Virus record (IMG/VR): IMGVR_UViG_3300038420_000078
Span: 1-51,998 of that record
Length of the DNA: 51,998 nucleotides
Strand: one strand, 5' to 3'
Source of the DNA: a virus
Shown here: positions 37,415 through 45,943 of the stretch, piece by piece
Layout: each line of letters starts with the position of its first letter
How positions within the stretch are numbered: the stretch's first letter is position 1
The notes under the pieces: model-generated
What the model saw: the letters and a program-made list of their open reading frames with translations, nothing else
What the model was told of the DNA's origin: nothing
Databases searched by the model: none
Made by a program: the position numbers and the translations under genes

Positions 37415-38083
37415 TTAGGCTCCCTGCACGACTGTCGCCAGCACGCCAGACGTGCGAGGCAGGATTCCAGATGCGATGATTGCCGCCTGGACCGGGCTTA
37501 GAGCAAAATCAAACGTATAAGTCATAGTCAAATTCATTCCATCCGTCACGTAACAATTTCCTTGGCCCGGAAACAGTGACAAGAGAATCTGATTAATCGC
37601 GGGGATGGAGCCATTGCATATATTCGCCAAAGCCTTAGCGTATATCAATATGCGAAAGGCATCGTCAGTCAGAGAAAAGTTGGAAGTGAGGGGCGATTGG
37701 CCATCATAGAATATTCCCTGACCGAATGTTCCTATTTGTGGAGATTGTTGTTCAAAACCGAAATATATTCCAGATGTAAGCGTTAATACTCTATTAACGC
37801 CAACTATTCTTCCCCACACATCAAGACCATAACCTTCGGCAGTTGCTACATTCATGATTGTATCATAAAATGCATCAATATTCGCGGTTTGGTCGAAATA
37901 ATCAGCGAAATTGCTGCAAAGTTCAGTAATTATGTTTGAATTAGAGTATTGAGAAATTATTGTAGTCCATATATCAAAAGGCGCAATATCTCCTATAGGA
38001 GACGATCCTATCGTAAATGTTCCTATGGCATTTTGTCCTGATGCTGCGCCAGCAGAATATCTAGGATAAGTAGGTCCACTCAT
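37415..38083 (-). CDS. tail protein I-like / DUF2612 (222 aa)
   Basis: Pattern YGLDVWGRIVGVNRVLTLTS, then FRILIYAKALANICNGSIPA is that of DUF2612 phage tail proteins and, by position after the J gene, the counterpart of P2 gpI. It connects the baseplate wedge to the fibres. The DNA is locally AT-rich. It overlaps the HNH gene by 4 bases. Confidence 0.72.
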   Translation of the reverse strand: MSGPTYPRYSAGAASGQNAIGTFTIGSSPIGDIAPFDIWTTIISQYSNSNIITELCSNFADYFDQTANIDAFYDTIMNVATAEGYGLDVWGRIVGVNRVLTLTSGIYFGFEQQSPQIGTFGQGIFYDGQSPLTSNFSLTDDAFRILIYAKALANICNGSIPAINQILLSLFPGQGNCYVTDGMNLTMTYTFDFALSPVQAAIIASGILPRTSGVLATVVQGA

Positions 38084-38688
38084 GATGCTTTTCGTTCCCT
38101 CTCTAATTGTGCAAGAAACTCTTCATAATTCTTAGAACTCTTTCGTCTGTTGCATGTTGGACAAAGTAATTGAATATTGGAATCGCAATGTAGACCTCCC
38201 TTTGATATCGGTATTATGTGGTCAATATGATAATTATCTTTAATATCTATTGAGCATGAATTGCAAACATAATTCTGATTTTGCATCATTCTGGGAATAC
38301 ATCCCCACGAAAGCCGACCACCTCCAGCTCGTTTTGCACCGCAATAAAGTCGGCTATATATGGTATATGCCTCCTTATTGGATTCTCGATATCTTTTTAC
38401 GGATTCCTTAATTTTATCATCATTTTTTATATAGTATATATGATGAGATTTTATAGTTTTTTCTGGATTTTCATTTCTCCATTTTGCAGTCCGCAAACGC
38501 TCGGCTTCTCTGTTTTCGGCAGCCCTTTTGGCAGAACGTTGACGATGTTTTTCTTTGGCATGAGGTTGCGCGTGGGACTTCCTCACAGAAGCTCTGTGTT
38601 TTTCTCTATTTTCTGGCTTAGCAAGCCAGCGGGCCATACTCTCGCGATGAGCGGCCCTTTTTTCTTCATTGGTCATTTTCTTTTTCAT
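38080..38688 (-). CDS. HNH endonuclease within the tail operon (202 aa)
   Basis: A long basic helical leader of repeated ENREK-like segments (residues 1-110) precedes an HNH domain: CNSCSIDIKDNYHIDHIIPI, then NIQLLCPTCNRRKSSKNYEE with the metal-binding His and Cys pairs. AT-rich, unlike the flanking genes. It overlaps both neighbours by exactly 4 bases (ATGA), so the operon is not interrupted. A free-standing mobile endonuclease is the best reading. Confidence 0.82.
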   Translation of the reverse strand: MKKKMTNEEKRAAHRESMARWLAKPENREKHRASVRKSHAQPHAKEKHRQRSAKRAAENREAERLRTAKWRNENPEKTIKSHHIYYIKNDDKIKESVKRYRESNKEAYTIYSRLYCGAKRAGGGRLSWGCIPRMMQNQNYVCNSCSIDIKDNYHIDHIIPISKGGLHCDSNIQLLCPTCNRRKSSKNYEEFLAQLERERKAS

Positions 38689-40562
38689 CCGATTTGCACG
38701 ATCACATTAGCCGCCGTGATCTCGGGTTCTTGATTGATGTTTAGGGAAACGCTCTCATTGTCCACCGCGCAACTCGTGATCGAAACTCCGCAAGTTACAG
38801 CCGCGCTTGATGCCGTTGTATCGAGGCTCGTCGAATAAACCCCTGCCCCGCCAGATACTCCGGAAATGAACCCCGTGATCGTCGTCCCCGTTGGAATTCC
38901 AACACCGGCAATTACGTCCCCAATTCCAATTAGGCCAGTGACCACTGACGCGGTGATCTGATTCGCGATATTGCGTGTCCCGGTGAATGTCGCGCCGGCA
39001 ATCGTTAAGGTCTGATTGAGAATATAGGTTCCGATCCCACCTGCTCCGGTTCCAAGAGAGATGATTTGCACAGCGGCGGCTATCGTACCATTTGAATCGC
39101 CACCACTGATGAATTGACCTACTGCCAAGATCCCAGAGGTAACGGCAGTGACATTTAACGTAGTGCCGGATATCGAACCGACGACAACCGCGCTCGCCGC
39201 ATTGTTTGAACCTACCTGTATTGATTCGATAAGCGCCCATGCGCCCAAGATAGCGACGACGGTCACGTATTGAGCGCCAAGGATCGTCGATCCGATTCGC
39301 GCACGCGGCGGTGACGGAACATTGTTCGCGGGAGAAGATGCGATTGTCGTCGATGGGACAGTTTGGGCAAGAGAGACTTGATAAGTCCCCGCGTTTCCTT
39401 GTCCAGTGATTTCCTGATAAATCGTCGTCCCTGGAACGACATTCGCGCCAGAAATAAGCTGACCGGGACCAATCGTGCCAGAAATTACACTTGAAACGGT
39501 CAATGTTGTCCCGACTATCGATCCGATGAATTCGGCTCCAGAATTTAATCCATTAAAAGACGATACGATTGCCGCCGCGATAAGTGTTTGTGCGTTCGAA
39601 GGGATGTTTGGCCCATTGAAGAGCGTCACCAGGAAATATATTTGAAGGCTTTTCGGCGTTTCCCATGTAATCGTATATTGTGGCACCGGTGGTGAAAATG
39701 CCGGGTTCGGATCGGATACAACTTGCGTATTGTTTCCAGAATAAAGAGGGATGCCCGGCGGTTTTTTCTGCCAGATTGCTAAAGCTATTGCCGCAGAAGA
39801 TCCCCCCGTCACGGCGATATAAAGCGTGTTCGCGGGGATGGAAATGCCACCAATTGTCGCCGGAGCGCTTGAAGGATTGTCCACCACATAGGCATCGAGA
39901 ACGCCTGGAACATTCGAAAGGAGGGTTCCGAGCATCGCTGTGTTTGAGTTGACCGCATTCGACGCGATCGATTGTTGCCGCCGTAATTCGAACTGCTGCG
40001 ATGATTCGGCATTATTCCCGACAGTGCCGCCAATGACCGTCGCCGTGTCCCATCCAGAAATGTTTTGATAAATCTGGACTGACGACGGAACCGCGATAGG
40101 ACCAGGGGTCAAACATGCGAAAGAAAGCGTGATCGTCCCACCTCCGGGAGGAAGCGTTCCAGCTTCGGTGCATTGATAAATATTCCCGCTAGAATCATAA
40201 ACTGAGGCATATTGAGTTGGACCGGCTGGAAGTGTCGCACCTGAACCAAGACATTCTACTTCAATTACTGTCGGTTCAGCCGGAAGCCGCGTCAGAAAGT
40301 TTATTCTGGCGATAGCGTCTTGGCTTCTACCTTGTGCGAATTGTGGATCAAATTGCGTTGAGAAATATATCACGGTTTGATAGCTATTGTTGATCGCCGC
40401 CGCGAGGCTTGATGTAAGCTGACCTTGGGGAGTGTTTAGATTAAAATTGAATGTTACATTATAAGATATATTATAGTCTTGCTGCACGCCGGCAAGAATA
40501 GCCGGACCTGACGGCGTTATCGGCCCGGCGGTTCCCCAGGAAATCGGCGGAACAAAAGTCAC
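38685..40562 (-). CDS. baseplate J-like protein with three inserted modules (625 aa)
   Basis: GTG start. Residues 1-345 and the C-terminal part follow the baseplate J (gp47) family, which forms the wedge ring with gp25/W just upstream. Three copies of a repeated module are inserted at about 346-409, 461-528 and 536-588 (for example GTTLTVSSVISGTIGPGQLI, QGNAGTYQVSLAQTVPS). Without these modules the length would be near normal. Similar modules occur in the sheath and two other virion proteins. Confidence 0.75.
   Translation of the reverse strand: MTFVPPISWGTAGPITPSGPAILAGVQQDYNISYNVTFNFNLNTPQGQLTSSLAAAINNSYQTVIYFSTQFDPQFAQGRSQDAIARINFLTRLPAEPTVIEVECLGSGATLPAGPTQYASVYDSSGNIYQCTEAGTLPPGGGTITLSFACLTPGPIAVPSSVQIYQNISGWDTATVIGGTVGNNAESSQQFELRRQQSIASNAVNSNTAMLGTLLSNVPGVLDAYVVDNPSSAPATIGGISIPANTLYIAVTGGSSAAIALAIWQKKPPGIPLYSGNNTQVVSDPNPAFSPPVPQYTITWETPKSLQIYFLVTLFNGPNIPSNAQTLIAAAIVSSFNGLNSGAEFIGSIVGTTLTVSSVISGTIGPGQLISGANVVPGTTIYQEITGQGNAGTYQVSLAQTVPSTTIASSPANNVPSPPRARIGSTILGAQYVTVVAILGAWALIESIQVGSNNAASAVVVGSISGTTLNVTAVTSGILAVGQFISGGDSNGTIAAAVQIISLGTGAGGIGTYILNQTLTIAGATFTGTRNIANQITASVVTGLIGIGDVIAGVGIPTGTTITGFISGVSGGAGVYSTSLDTTASSAAVTCGVSITSCAVDNESVSLNINQEPEITAANVIVQIG
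38799..39527 (-). repeat. three virion modules in the J protein
   Basis: Protein-level repeats at 39336-39527, 38979-39182 and 38799-38957, each with the pattern T-x-L-x-V-x-x-V-x-S-G-x-(I/L)-x-x-G-Q, G-T-x-I and G-G-x-G-T-Y-x-V. The third lacks the first strand. Confidence 0.7.
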
Positions 40563-40566
40563 TATC

Positions 40567-40953
40567 TTATTCTCCCTGTGGGATTATCACGAAGAAATTC
40601 TGGTAGCTAGTTTGTCCGGTTCCCTGTGCCACAACCTGAATTTGACCAGAGATTGCGCGATTGTCGAATGATGACAGGAAAACTATCGCCGTGGCAACAC
40701 CGGGGACAGTGAGCGCCGCATTAACTAGCTGCTGTTTCAGCAATGGGAGATTGGGAACCGATCCGAGAATTGTCTGCCACGGAATCCCTATCTGAGTATT
40801 CCAATATTCTTCGCCAAGCCATGTCCGGACGGCGGACGCGGCATCTTGCGCGAGGTTATCCGGCGGGGACATGGGCGCAAGCGCCATGTTACCCGCGGCA
40901 TCCACGGTCAAATCCCAGGTATCGTCTAGTAGCATTGTCGCGAGGCCTGCCAT
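40567..40953 (-). CDS. gp25/W-like baseplate wedge protein (128 aa)
   Basis: Residues 1-40 (LLDDTWDLTVDAAGNMALAP) and the strand pattern around LPLLKQQLVNAALTVPGVAT match the phage gp25 / P2 gpW family, a core baseplate wedge part that nucleates sheath assembly. Directly precedes the J gene, the standard order. Confidence 0.75.
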   Translation of the reverse strand: MAGLATMLLDDTWDLTVDAAGNMALAPMSPPDNLAQDAASAVRTWLGEEYWNTQIGIPWQTILGSVPNLPLLKQQLVNAALTVPGVATAIVFLSSFDNRAISGQIQVVAQGTGQTSYQNFFVIIPQGE

Positions 40954-41667
40954 TTACGTTCCCGGGGTCGGTGGTGCGCCATTGGATGGGTGCGTGTGAG
41001 ATTGTAGCGTAACGCTGTCAGAGCCACCAGCGCCCGCTTGGATGGCTCCGCTCGCCTGTATCTGCCCGACGACTTTGAGGATGCCACCGGCCGGCGTGAA
41101 ACTTATGCCTTCCGCCGAAGTCTTGATGATATTCGAAAATCCATCCGTGATCGTCAGCGATCCGTCCGAACCAAGATTGAATGTCGCCTTAGTCGCCTTC
41201 CCGTTCAGAAATCCGCCGAAATAGAGCCCATCCGATATGTTGTTGCGCCGATAGCTACCAGGATTGACCTGAAGATTGGCCGTATTATTTGCGGATGCTT
41301 TTTTCAGCGCCGAGATGTCGACATCGGAGCAAGCCATCATGCCGACGTCGCCAATAGACGGGTCCATTGTGATCGACCAGCCACCTCCCTGCATTCGAAA
41401 GAACGGGATGCCATAGACCTTTGCGTTTGGCGTCGCGTTGCCGGAACCGTCGAGTTGATTCGTGAGGATTTGAACGTCAACTGTTCCTGCCGGCCCTGGA
41501 GAGCCCGATCCAGGATGAACAGCGACGACCTGCACCATTTTCACCGCCGCGACCTTTGCGATCCTTTGCCGTATCATGAAGTCAACGGCATCGAACTCCG
41601 AATTTGAGTCATATGGGTCTGCTTGTCCATATCCAGACTGATCTTGGTTAGAAACCGATCCTGCCAT
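40954..41667 (-). CDS. Gp138-like baseplate spike protein (237 aa)
   Basis: The N-terminal OB-like part (IRQRIAKVAAVKMVQVVAVH, GTVDVQILTN) and the middle follow the Gp138 N-terminal domain family. The C-terminal SHTHPSNGAPPTPG has the His-x-His metal site and Pro-rich tip of central spike proteins that puncture the outer membrane. Its ATG overlaps the stop of the HNH gene by one base (TAATG). Confidence 0.75.
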   Translation of the reverse strand: MAGSVSNQDQSGYGQADPYDSNSEFDAVDFMIRQRIAKVAAVKMVQVVAVHPGSGSPGPAGTVDVQILTNQLDGSGNATPNAKVYGIPFFRMQGGGWSITMDPSIGDVGMMACSDVDISALKKASANNTANLQVNPGSYRRNNISDGLYFGGFLNGKATKATFNLGSDGSLTITDGFSNIIKTSAEGISFTPAGGILKVVGQIQASGAIQAGAGGSDSVTLQSHTHPSNGAPPTPGT

Positions 41668-42041
41668 TATCCTATCCTCGCGAATTCACCGAAATTAAGT
41701 GCCGATGCTTCAATATAGGCTGCATGAGCATCTTCTGGCGCGTCGAAATAGCCAAGGTGGATTTGTTTCTGCAAAACCTTAATGTGTGCCATCCATTTTT
41801 TTGCACGATTATTCCAGCAAACTCCCTTGAAACCACTGGTACTATTTGTCTGTCTCTGACGGTTTGCATTGTTTTCCGAATTATTACATTCTCTAAGATT
41901 CACAAACATGTTATCAGAGCGAGTGCCATTTTTGTGGTCTATCTGGTCCACTGGCCATTCTCCAATCATAGGATCATATACCAATATTGATCTAAGATAT
42001 TCTGCTGTTAATTCCTCATTTTTGGCCATTTTGATTCTCAT
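41667..42041 (-). CDS. HNH endonuclease with AP2-like domain, shortened (124 aa)
   Basis: GEWPVDQIDHKNGTRSDNMF, VNLRECNNSENNANRQRQT is the HNH nuclease core; the C-terminus (SGFKGVCWNNRAKKWMAHIK ... HLGYFDAPEDAHAAYIEA) is an AP2-like DNA-binding domain. In this family the region between the YDP start and the GEWP motif is normally some 40 residues longer; here they are adjacent (LVYDPMIGEWPVDQ), which looks like an internal deletion. Starts in an ATGA overlap with the hub gene. May be inactive. Confidence 0.72.
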   Translation of the reverse strand: MRIKMAKNEELTAEYLRSILVYDPMIGEWPVDQIDHKNGTRSDNMFVNLRECNNSENNANRQRQTNSTSGFKGVCWNNRAKKWMAHIKVLQKQIHLGYFDAPEDAHAAYIEASALNFGEFARIG

Positions 42042-42979
42042 GTCACAGGGGGTAGGATGCTGCGGGCGAAGCCCGGATTGTAGGCATACAGCGTTTGCGC
42101 CCACTCACCCTTTGGATACAGCGAATCGAGGTCGAGATCGACTTTGCGAACCGCCCACTGAGACGGATAATTCGATGTCGGTTGTGCTCCCGATATTCCA
42201 GAAAGCAAGCTGCTATTCACCTTAATAAGGCTTCCCATGGTTATTTGTGGGTTGAATAACGTCTTGACGATTATCCCTTGTGTCGTCAAAGATGGATACG
42301 AAATCATGCCGTTTTCTGGCGAAATCGTCGGAACATTTGGTGTGTTGCGGTTGCCGCCATCCGGGAAAATAGAGAGTGTGGTTCCATTGATGATGGCAAG
42401 TTTGACGTTCGCATGCGCGCAGATATCTTTTGCCTGCTCCAGAAATGATCCAGTGAGGCTTGGAGATGAAATCTGAGCGGTGACACCATTGTTTTCGAAT
42501 TGAAAGCCCATGGCCGTCGCGAGGCTCGAGACCACATCAGCGACATTGACGGTCCCTTGATATGAAGAAACCGTCGCCGGCGTCGTCGCTTGCGCGAGAC
42601 CACTTAAAACCTCAAAGATGAATGGGACATTTGGCTGCGCCGAGAAGTCTGGCGTTGCCGAAATGATCGTCCCGCCGAAGATCGTCGAAAGGCCGCCGTT
42701 CGCATCTCCGGCCTGGATTGTGAGTTGATTGCGGGTGACTTGATTGTAGACCATTCCCAGCGTCGTCAACTGGTTCATGAGGCTTTGCGTCATGCCGTAG
42801 ACTTTGACCGTCGCCCTGCAATTGACCGACGCGCCAGCATTTTTGATCCGAACCGATATCCTCGACCCTGAGAGCGTGACCGTGCTCGTCCCGCTTTCGG
42901 CAAAGGTATTTGGTTGACCAGTTCCTGCGTTGGTCGCGAGCTGTACGGTTACAGACAAAAGTTTTTGGGTAAAACTCAT
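42038..42979 (-). CDS. baseplate hub protein (313 aa)
   Basis: MSFTQKLLSVTVQLATNAGT ... IKNAGASVNCRATVKVYGMT is the N-terminal layout of phage baseplate hub proteins (gpD/gp44 type), in which two barrel domains bind the spike and tail tube. The middle (TVNVADVVSSLATAMGFQFE) and C-terminal parts (TLSIFPDGGN, LIKVNSSLLSGI) also fit. It lies between plug and spike genes as expected. Confidence 0.72.
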   Translation of the reverse strand: MSFTQKLLSVTVQLATNAGTGQPNTFAESGTSTVTLSGSRISVRIKNAGASVNCRATVKVYGMTQSLMNQLTTLGMVYNQVTRNQLTIQAGDANGGLSTIFGGTIISATPDFSAQPNVPFIFEVLSGLAQATTPATVSSYQGTVNVADVVSSLATAMGFQFENNGVTAQISSPSLTGSFLEQAKDICAHANVKLAIINGTTLSIFPDGGNRNTPNVPTISPENGMISYPSLTTQGIIVKTLFNPQITMGSLIKVNSSLLSGISGAQPTSNYPSQWAVRKVDLDLDSLYPKGEWAQTLYAYNPGFARSILPPVT

Positions 42980-43296
42980 CCGGAGAATCCCAGCGTGGCG
43001 AGATCATCCGGCGCGAGATATACGAGTTCGAACCTAGACCCGAGGCCGATAAATACCGGATCGGACGTGCCTTGCTTGTCGTTGAAGACGAGATCGCCTT
43101 CGAACCCTATGTAAGCATCCACAACGATCCTAACCAAATTCTCGCAAATCACGCATGAAAGAAGCAATTCATCCGAGACATAGAGCGTCAGGAATAGCGC
43201 CATGTAGAATTGCTGCACGTTAATCGTGCAGCTTTGTCCATTCAAATTTATCTGAAGCGTCTGGTTTGGGATTGGGAGCAAAGGGACGGTTTGCAT
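42976..43296 (-). CDS. baseplate plug protein, Pam3-plug-like (106 aa)
   Basis: Pattern LPIPNQTLQINLNGQSCTIN ... GFEGDLVFNDKQGTSDPVFI ... LGSRFELVYLAPDDL matches the small phage plug proteins that close the tail tube at the baseplate hub (as in cyanophage Pam3). ATGA overlap with the hub gene. This is a structural protein of about normal length. Confidence 0.65.
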   Translation of the reverse strand: MQTVPLLPIPNQTLQINLNGQSCTINVQQFYMALFLTLYVSDELLLSCVICENLVRIVVDAYIGFEGDLVFNDKQGTSDPVFIGLGSRFELVYLAPDDLATLGFSG

Positions 43297-43967
43297 TAGT
43301 TAACAGCTCCCGGAACGATATTCTGCTGAGTCGAATTAGTCGTCGTCTGCGGCTGTTGAGCCCCATTCGATTGCTGTCCAGCGGCTCCCGGCTGTTGAGT
43401 GTTGCCAAAATTAGCGCTTGCGGTTACAGGGATTTCCTTGAACCACAAATCAACTGAGATTAGCGAGACGCCATGCTCGGCCGTCCGGCGCCAGTTAATG
43501 TGCGTGCAGTTGACGGAACTGAACACCATTTCCGGCGTTACGACATCAAACAATGAGAAGCTATTTGAGATCGCCATGCAAGTTTGAAGGAACGCTTGCC
43601 GATCCGAAACCGAACCTCCTCCAGCCAAGCGCAGCTTCACATCGAAAGGCATCGTTACCTTATCATATGCTTGAAAAGCTCCTTGTTCCTGTGGATAGGT
43701 CGAGATCGGCCATTCTTGGGCATATTCGAACTCGACGGTCGACGCAATGCACGGCGAAATGTTTGGCGATCCGGCAACCGATGAGACTGACGCCACAGCG
43801 GATAATGCCGAGATCAGCGAGCCGCCGCCATATGGAGTGGCCGGGGTGATGACCGGCGACCCATTCAAATACACGCCCCATGATGGCGCGGTCAGAGAGC
43901 CCAGCAAAAGATTGGCGGCGTCCTCGACCAAAAGTCCGGCATCATTGGCGAAGTCGGTGAAGCTCAT
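43296..43967 (-). CDS. baseplate/tail protein following the tape measure (223 aa)
   Basis: Between the tape measure and plug genes. The sequence is beta-rich, with a Gln/Thr/Asn-rich C-terminal tail (QQSNGAQQPQTTTNSTQQN). The position fits a hub-associated or baseplate-initiator protein, but no specific family is recognised. The start overlaps the tape-measure stop by ATGA. Confidence 0.5.
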   Translation of the reverse strand: MSFTDFANDAGLLVEDAANLLLGSLTAPSWGVYLNGSPVITPATPYGGGSLISALSAVASVSSVAGSPNISPCIASTVEFEYAQEWPISTYPQEQGAFQAYDKVTMPFDVKLRLAGGGSVSDRQAFLQTCMAISNSFSLFDVVTPEMVFSSVNCTHINWRRTAEHGVSLISVDLWFKEIPVTASANFGNTQQPGAAGQQSNGAQQPQTTTNSTQQNIVPGAVN

Positions 43968-45649
43968 GCAATTTGTCCAAAATTGGCACTTCCGGCAAGG
44001 ATAGCAAGCTTGAGATCATTGTCCACAGCTTGGGCGATCGATTTTGAATCGGTCGCATTTGGCGCATTCACGTGAACATCTCCGACCGTAATGGTTGTGT
44101 TCTTATCACCCCCGGCGTAATTCGCGCCTTGGGCTCCCATGACGCCCGGCGACATCCACGCTCCTGGCCCAGGAATTCCGGTCTCTAATCCTGGCTTAAA
44201 AGGAACTCCTTGCGTGTTATTCGTGAACGCATGATTCCCAATCATCAGTGCATTGTTTCGATTTAGACGTCTCGCCCACGCAGCAGTCGATGCGCCCGGA
44301 TTTGCATAATAGATCGAACCCGCCGTTGGATCGTTTAATTGGCCGGCATAAAGGCGTCTGGCCACATCCATTGCCGTCGCCGATGGCTGTCGCGGCGTTC
44401 CCTGAAACTCTTGCCCACCGCGTGCATAGGCCTGAGAATAAGGGTCCGCTCCAAATCCTCCGAAATTGCTTGCCGCCCGATTCCCCATAACAGCGCCAAC
44501 AGCTTCCATGCCGAGACGTCCTTCTCCACCGGCCTCCGCTTCGATCATCGCAGCCACAGCGCGAATTTTTTGTTCATCAGATGAAAATCCGGAAATCTTC
44601 TTTCCCGAGGATGAAGTTTCTCCCTTAAGACGTTTAGCCATTTCGCTATAGGTGTTTTTTCTTCCATAAAGCTGATCAGCGGTTTCATTTAGACCCATGG
44701 AACGAAGAATGTGCTCGGAACTTCCAAATGCTCCATGCAATGTCTCGCCGCTGCCAATAACTCCTTTCATCTCTTTCATAGCGTCGCCAATGAACGGAAT
44801 TTTCTCAATCAATGTGCCGAAATCTTTGATAAGAGATCGAACCGTGATTAATATTTCAGAGAATGTATCAAGCATTCCTTTTAATGCAGGAAGAAATGGT
44901 CCGACTATTTGACGAGTTAAGCCTGTAAATGAATCGCCAAGATCAGCTAACGCATGCTGATATTCCTGCGCCGCCTTTGTATTGGCTTCTGTGACCGGAA
45001 CTAATCTTCTTCCCTCTTCCAAAAGCTCTCGAACCTTTGGCAATCCTTGGATCAAAAGATTGATCATGTCCTCATTGATGCCAGGGAGGAGTGACAATCG
45101 CCCCGCCGCCGTGCGCGCATCCATCCCAGCGACAGCCGCCGAAATGTCCTTATAAATCTCCGAGGCGGTTTTCAGTTGGCCGTTGGTCTTATACATCGTC
45201 ACGCCAAGGCTCTGGAGCACCGGCAGCACGTTCGACTCGCCGGTCTGGGCAAAGCGCGTCAGTTCCCCATTCATGCCACCCAGCGCCGCGTTAGCGGATT
45301 CCGTGCTACCTCCCATCGTCTTGATGGCATGCTGCCATTCGACGATATCTTGAGCGCTAATTCCAAGGGTGAGGGACAACCGACCAGTACGCGCATCCAT
45401 TGATGTCAAAGCATTGACTGCTACGCCGACCTGTTCTCCAACAATCGCGAAAGCACCGAGCGCGGCAATCTTTTTTATGCCTTCGAAGAAATCCAGTGTC
45501 TTCGCGCCAGACTGTTCGATATTCTTGGTGCGGCGGGTGAACTCCGTCTCAAACTTACGGAGTGAATCGGCAGCTTTTCTCTGGCCGGCATCGAATTTGG
45601 CAGGGTCCAATCCGAGCGTAATTACGAATTCGTCAAGGACTGTCGCCAC
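43964..45649 (-). CDS. tail tape measure protein with SleB-like hydrolase (561 aa)
   Basis: GTG start after GAGGTAAAAA. Residues 1-300 are helical, with hydrophobic segments, as in tape measure proteins that set tail length; the small size suggests a short tail (about 80 nm if 1.5 angstrom per residue). Residues about 362-476 (RAVAAMIEAEAGGEGRLGME, GAVMGNRAASNFG, DPTAGSIYYANPGASTAAW) match the SleB/Hydrolase_2 cell-wall hydrolase fold, with E370 or E372 as likely catalytic Glu. It would clear peptidoglycan during injection. Confidence 0.78.
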   Translation of the reverse strand: MATVLDEFVITLGLDPAKFDAGQRKAADSLRKFETEFTRRTKNIEQSGAKTLDFFEGIKKIAALGAFAIVGEQVGVAVNALTSMDARTGRLSLTLGISAQDIVEWQHAIKTMGGSTESANAALGGMNGELTRFAQTGESNVLPVLQSLGVTMYKTNGQLKTASEIYKDISAAVAGMDARTAAGRLSLLPGINEDMINLLIQGLPKVRELLEEGRRLVPVTEANTKAAQEYQHALADLGDSFTGLTRQIVGPFLPALKGMLDTFSEILITVRSLIKDFGTLIEKIPFIGDAMKEMKGVIGSGETLHGAFGSSEHILRSMGLNETADQLYGRKNTYSEMAKRLKGETSSSGKKISGFSSDEQKIRAVAAMIEAEAGGEGRLGMEAVGAVMGNRAASNFGGFGADPYSQAYARGGQEFQGTPRQPSATAMDVARRLYAGQLNDPTAGSIYYANPGASTAAWARRLNRNNALMIGNHAFTNNTQGVPFKPGLETGIPGPGAWMSPGVMGAQGANYAGGDKNTTITVGDVHVNAPNATDSKSIAQAVDNDLKLAILAGSANFGQIA

Positions 45650-45652
45650 TTT

Positions 45653-45943
45653 TTACCTCTTCGTTTCCGCCTGCCTCTTCATCATTTCCATAACGACGCG
45701 CTCATTATGCTTATTCACCATATAGACTTCCAATAAATCATACAAATCTTCCACGGAATAATCAGTTTGTAAATCTCTCAAGGTAACTACAGGTCGATCC
45801 ATTGAAAGTGCAGATGCTATGCTTGCTGGGACGTTTGCATATTCGGCGAGAGTTGCCGCGCCATGATCGCCGAAATCAATTTCGAGATGGCGTCGGCCGG
45901 ACAGAAACCCGAATGTAATTTGATTACCTCCGATCTGAGCCAC
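45653..45943 (-). CDS. tail assembly chaperone T part (read by -1 frameshift)
   Basis: The open frame downstream of the G part. The upstream ORF (45817-46317) overlaps it by 127 bases in another frame, and a GGGTTTC heptamer at 45904-45910 lies in the overlap in the right phase. A -1 slip gives a 221-aa GT fusion: 138 residues of G then 83 of T. A stand-alone GTG at 45943 could start a 96-aa product. Both forms together act as tape measure chaperones in lambda-like tails. Confidence 0.72.
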   Translation of the reverse strand: MAQIGGNQITFGFLSGRRHLEIDFGDHGAATLAEYANVPASIASALSMDRPVVTLRDLQTDYSVEDLYDLLEVYMVNKHNERVVMEMMKRQAETKR

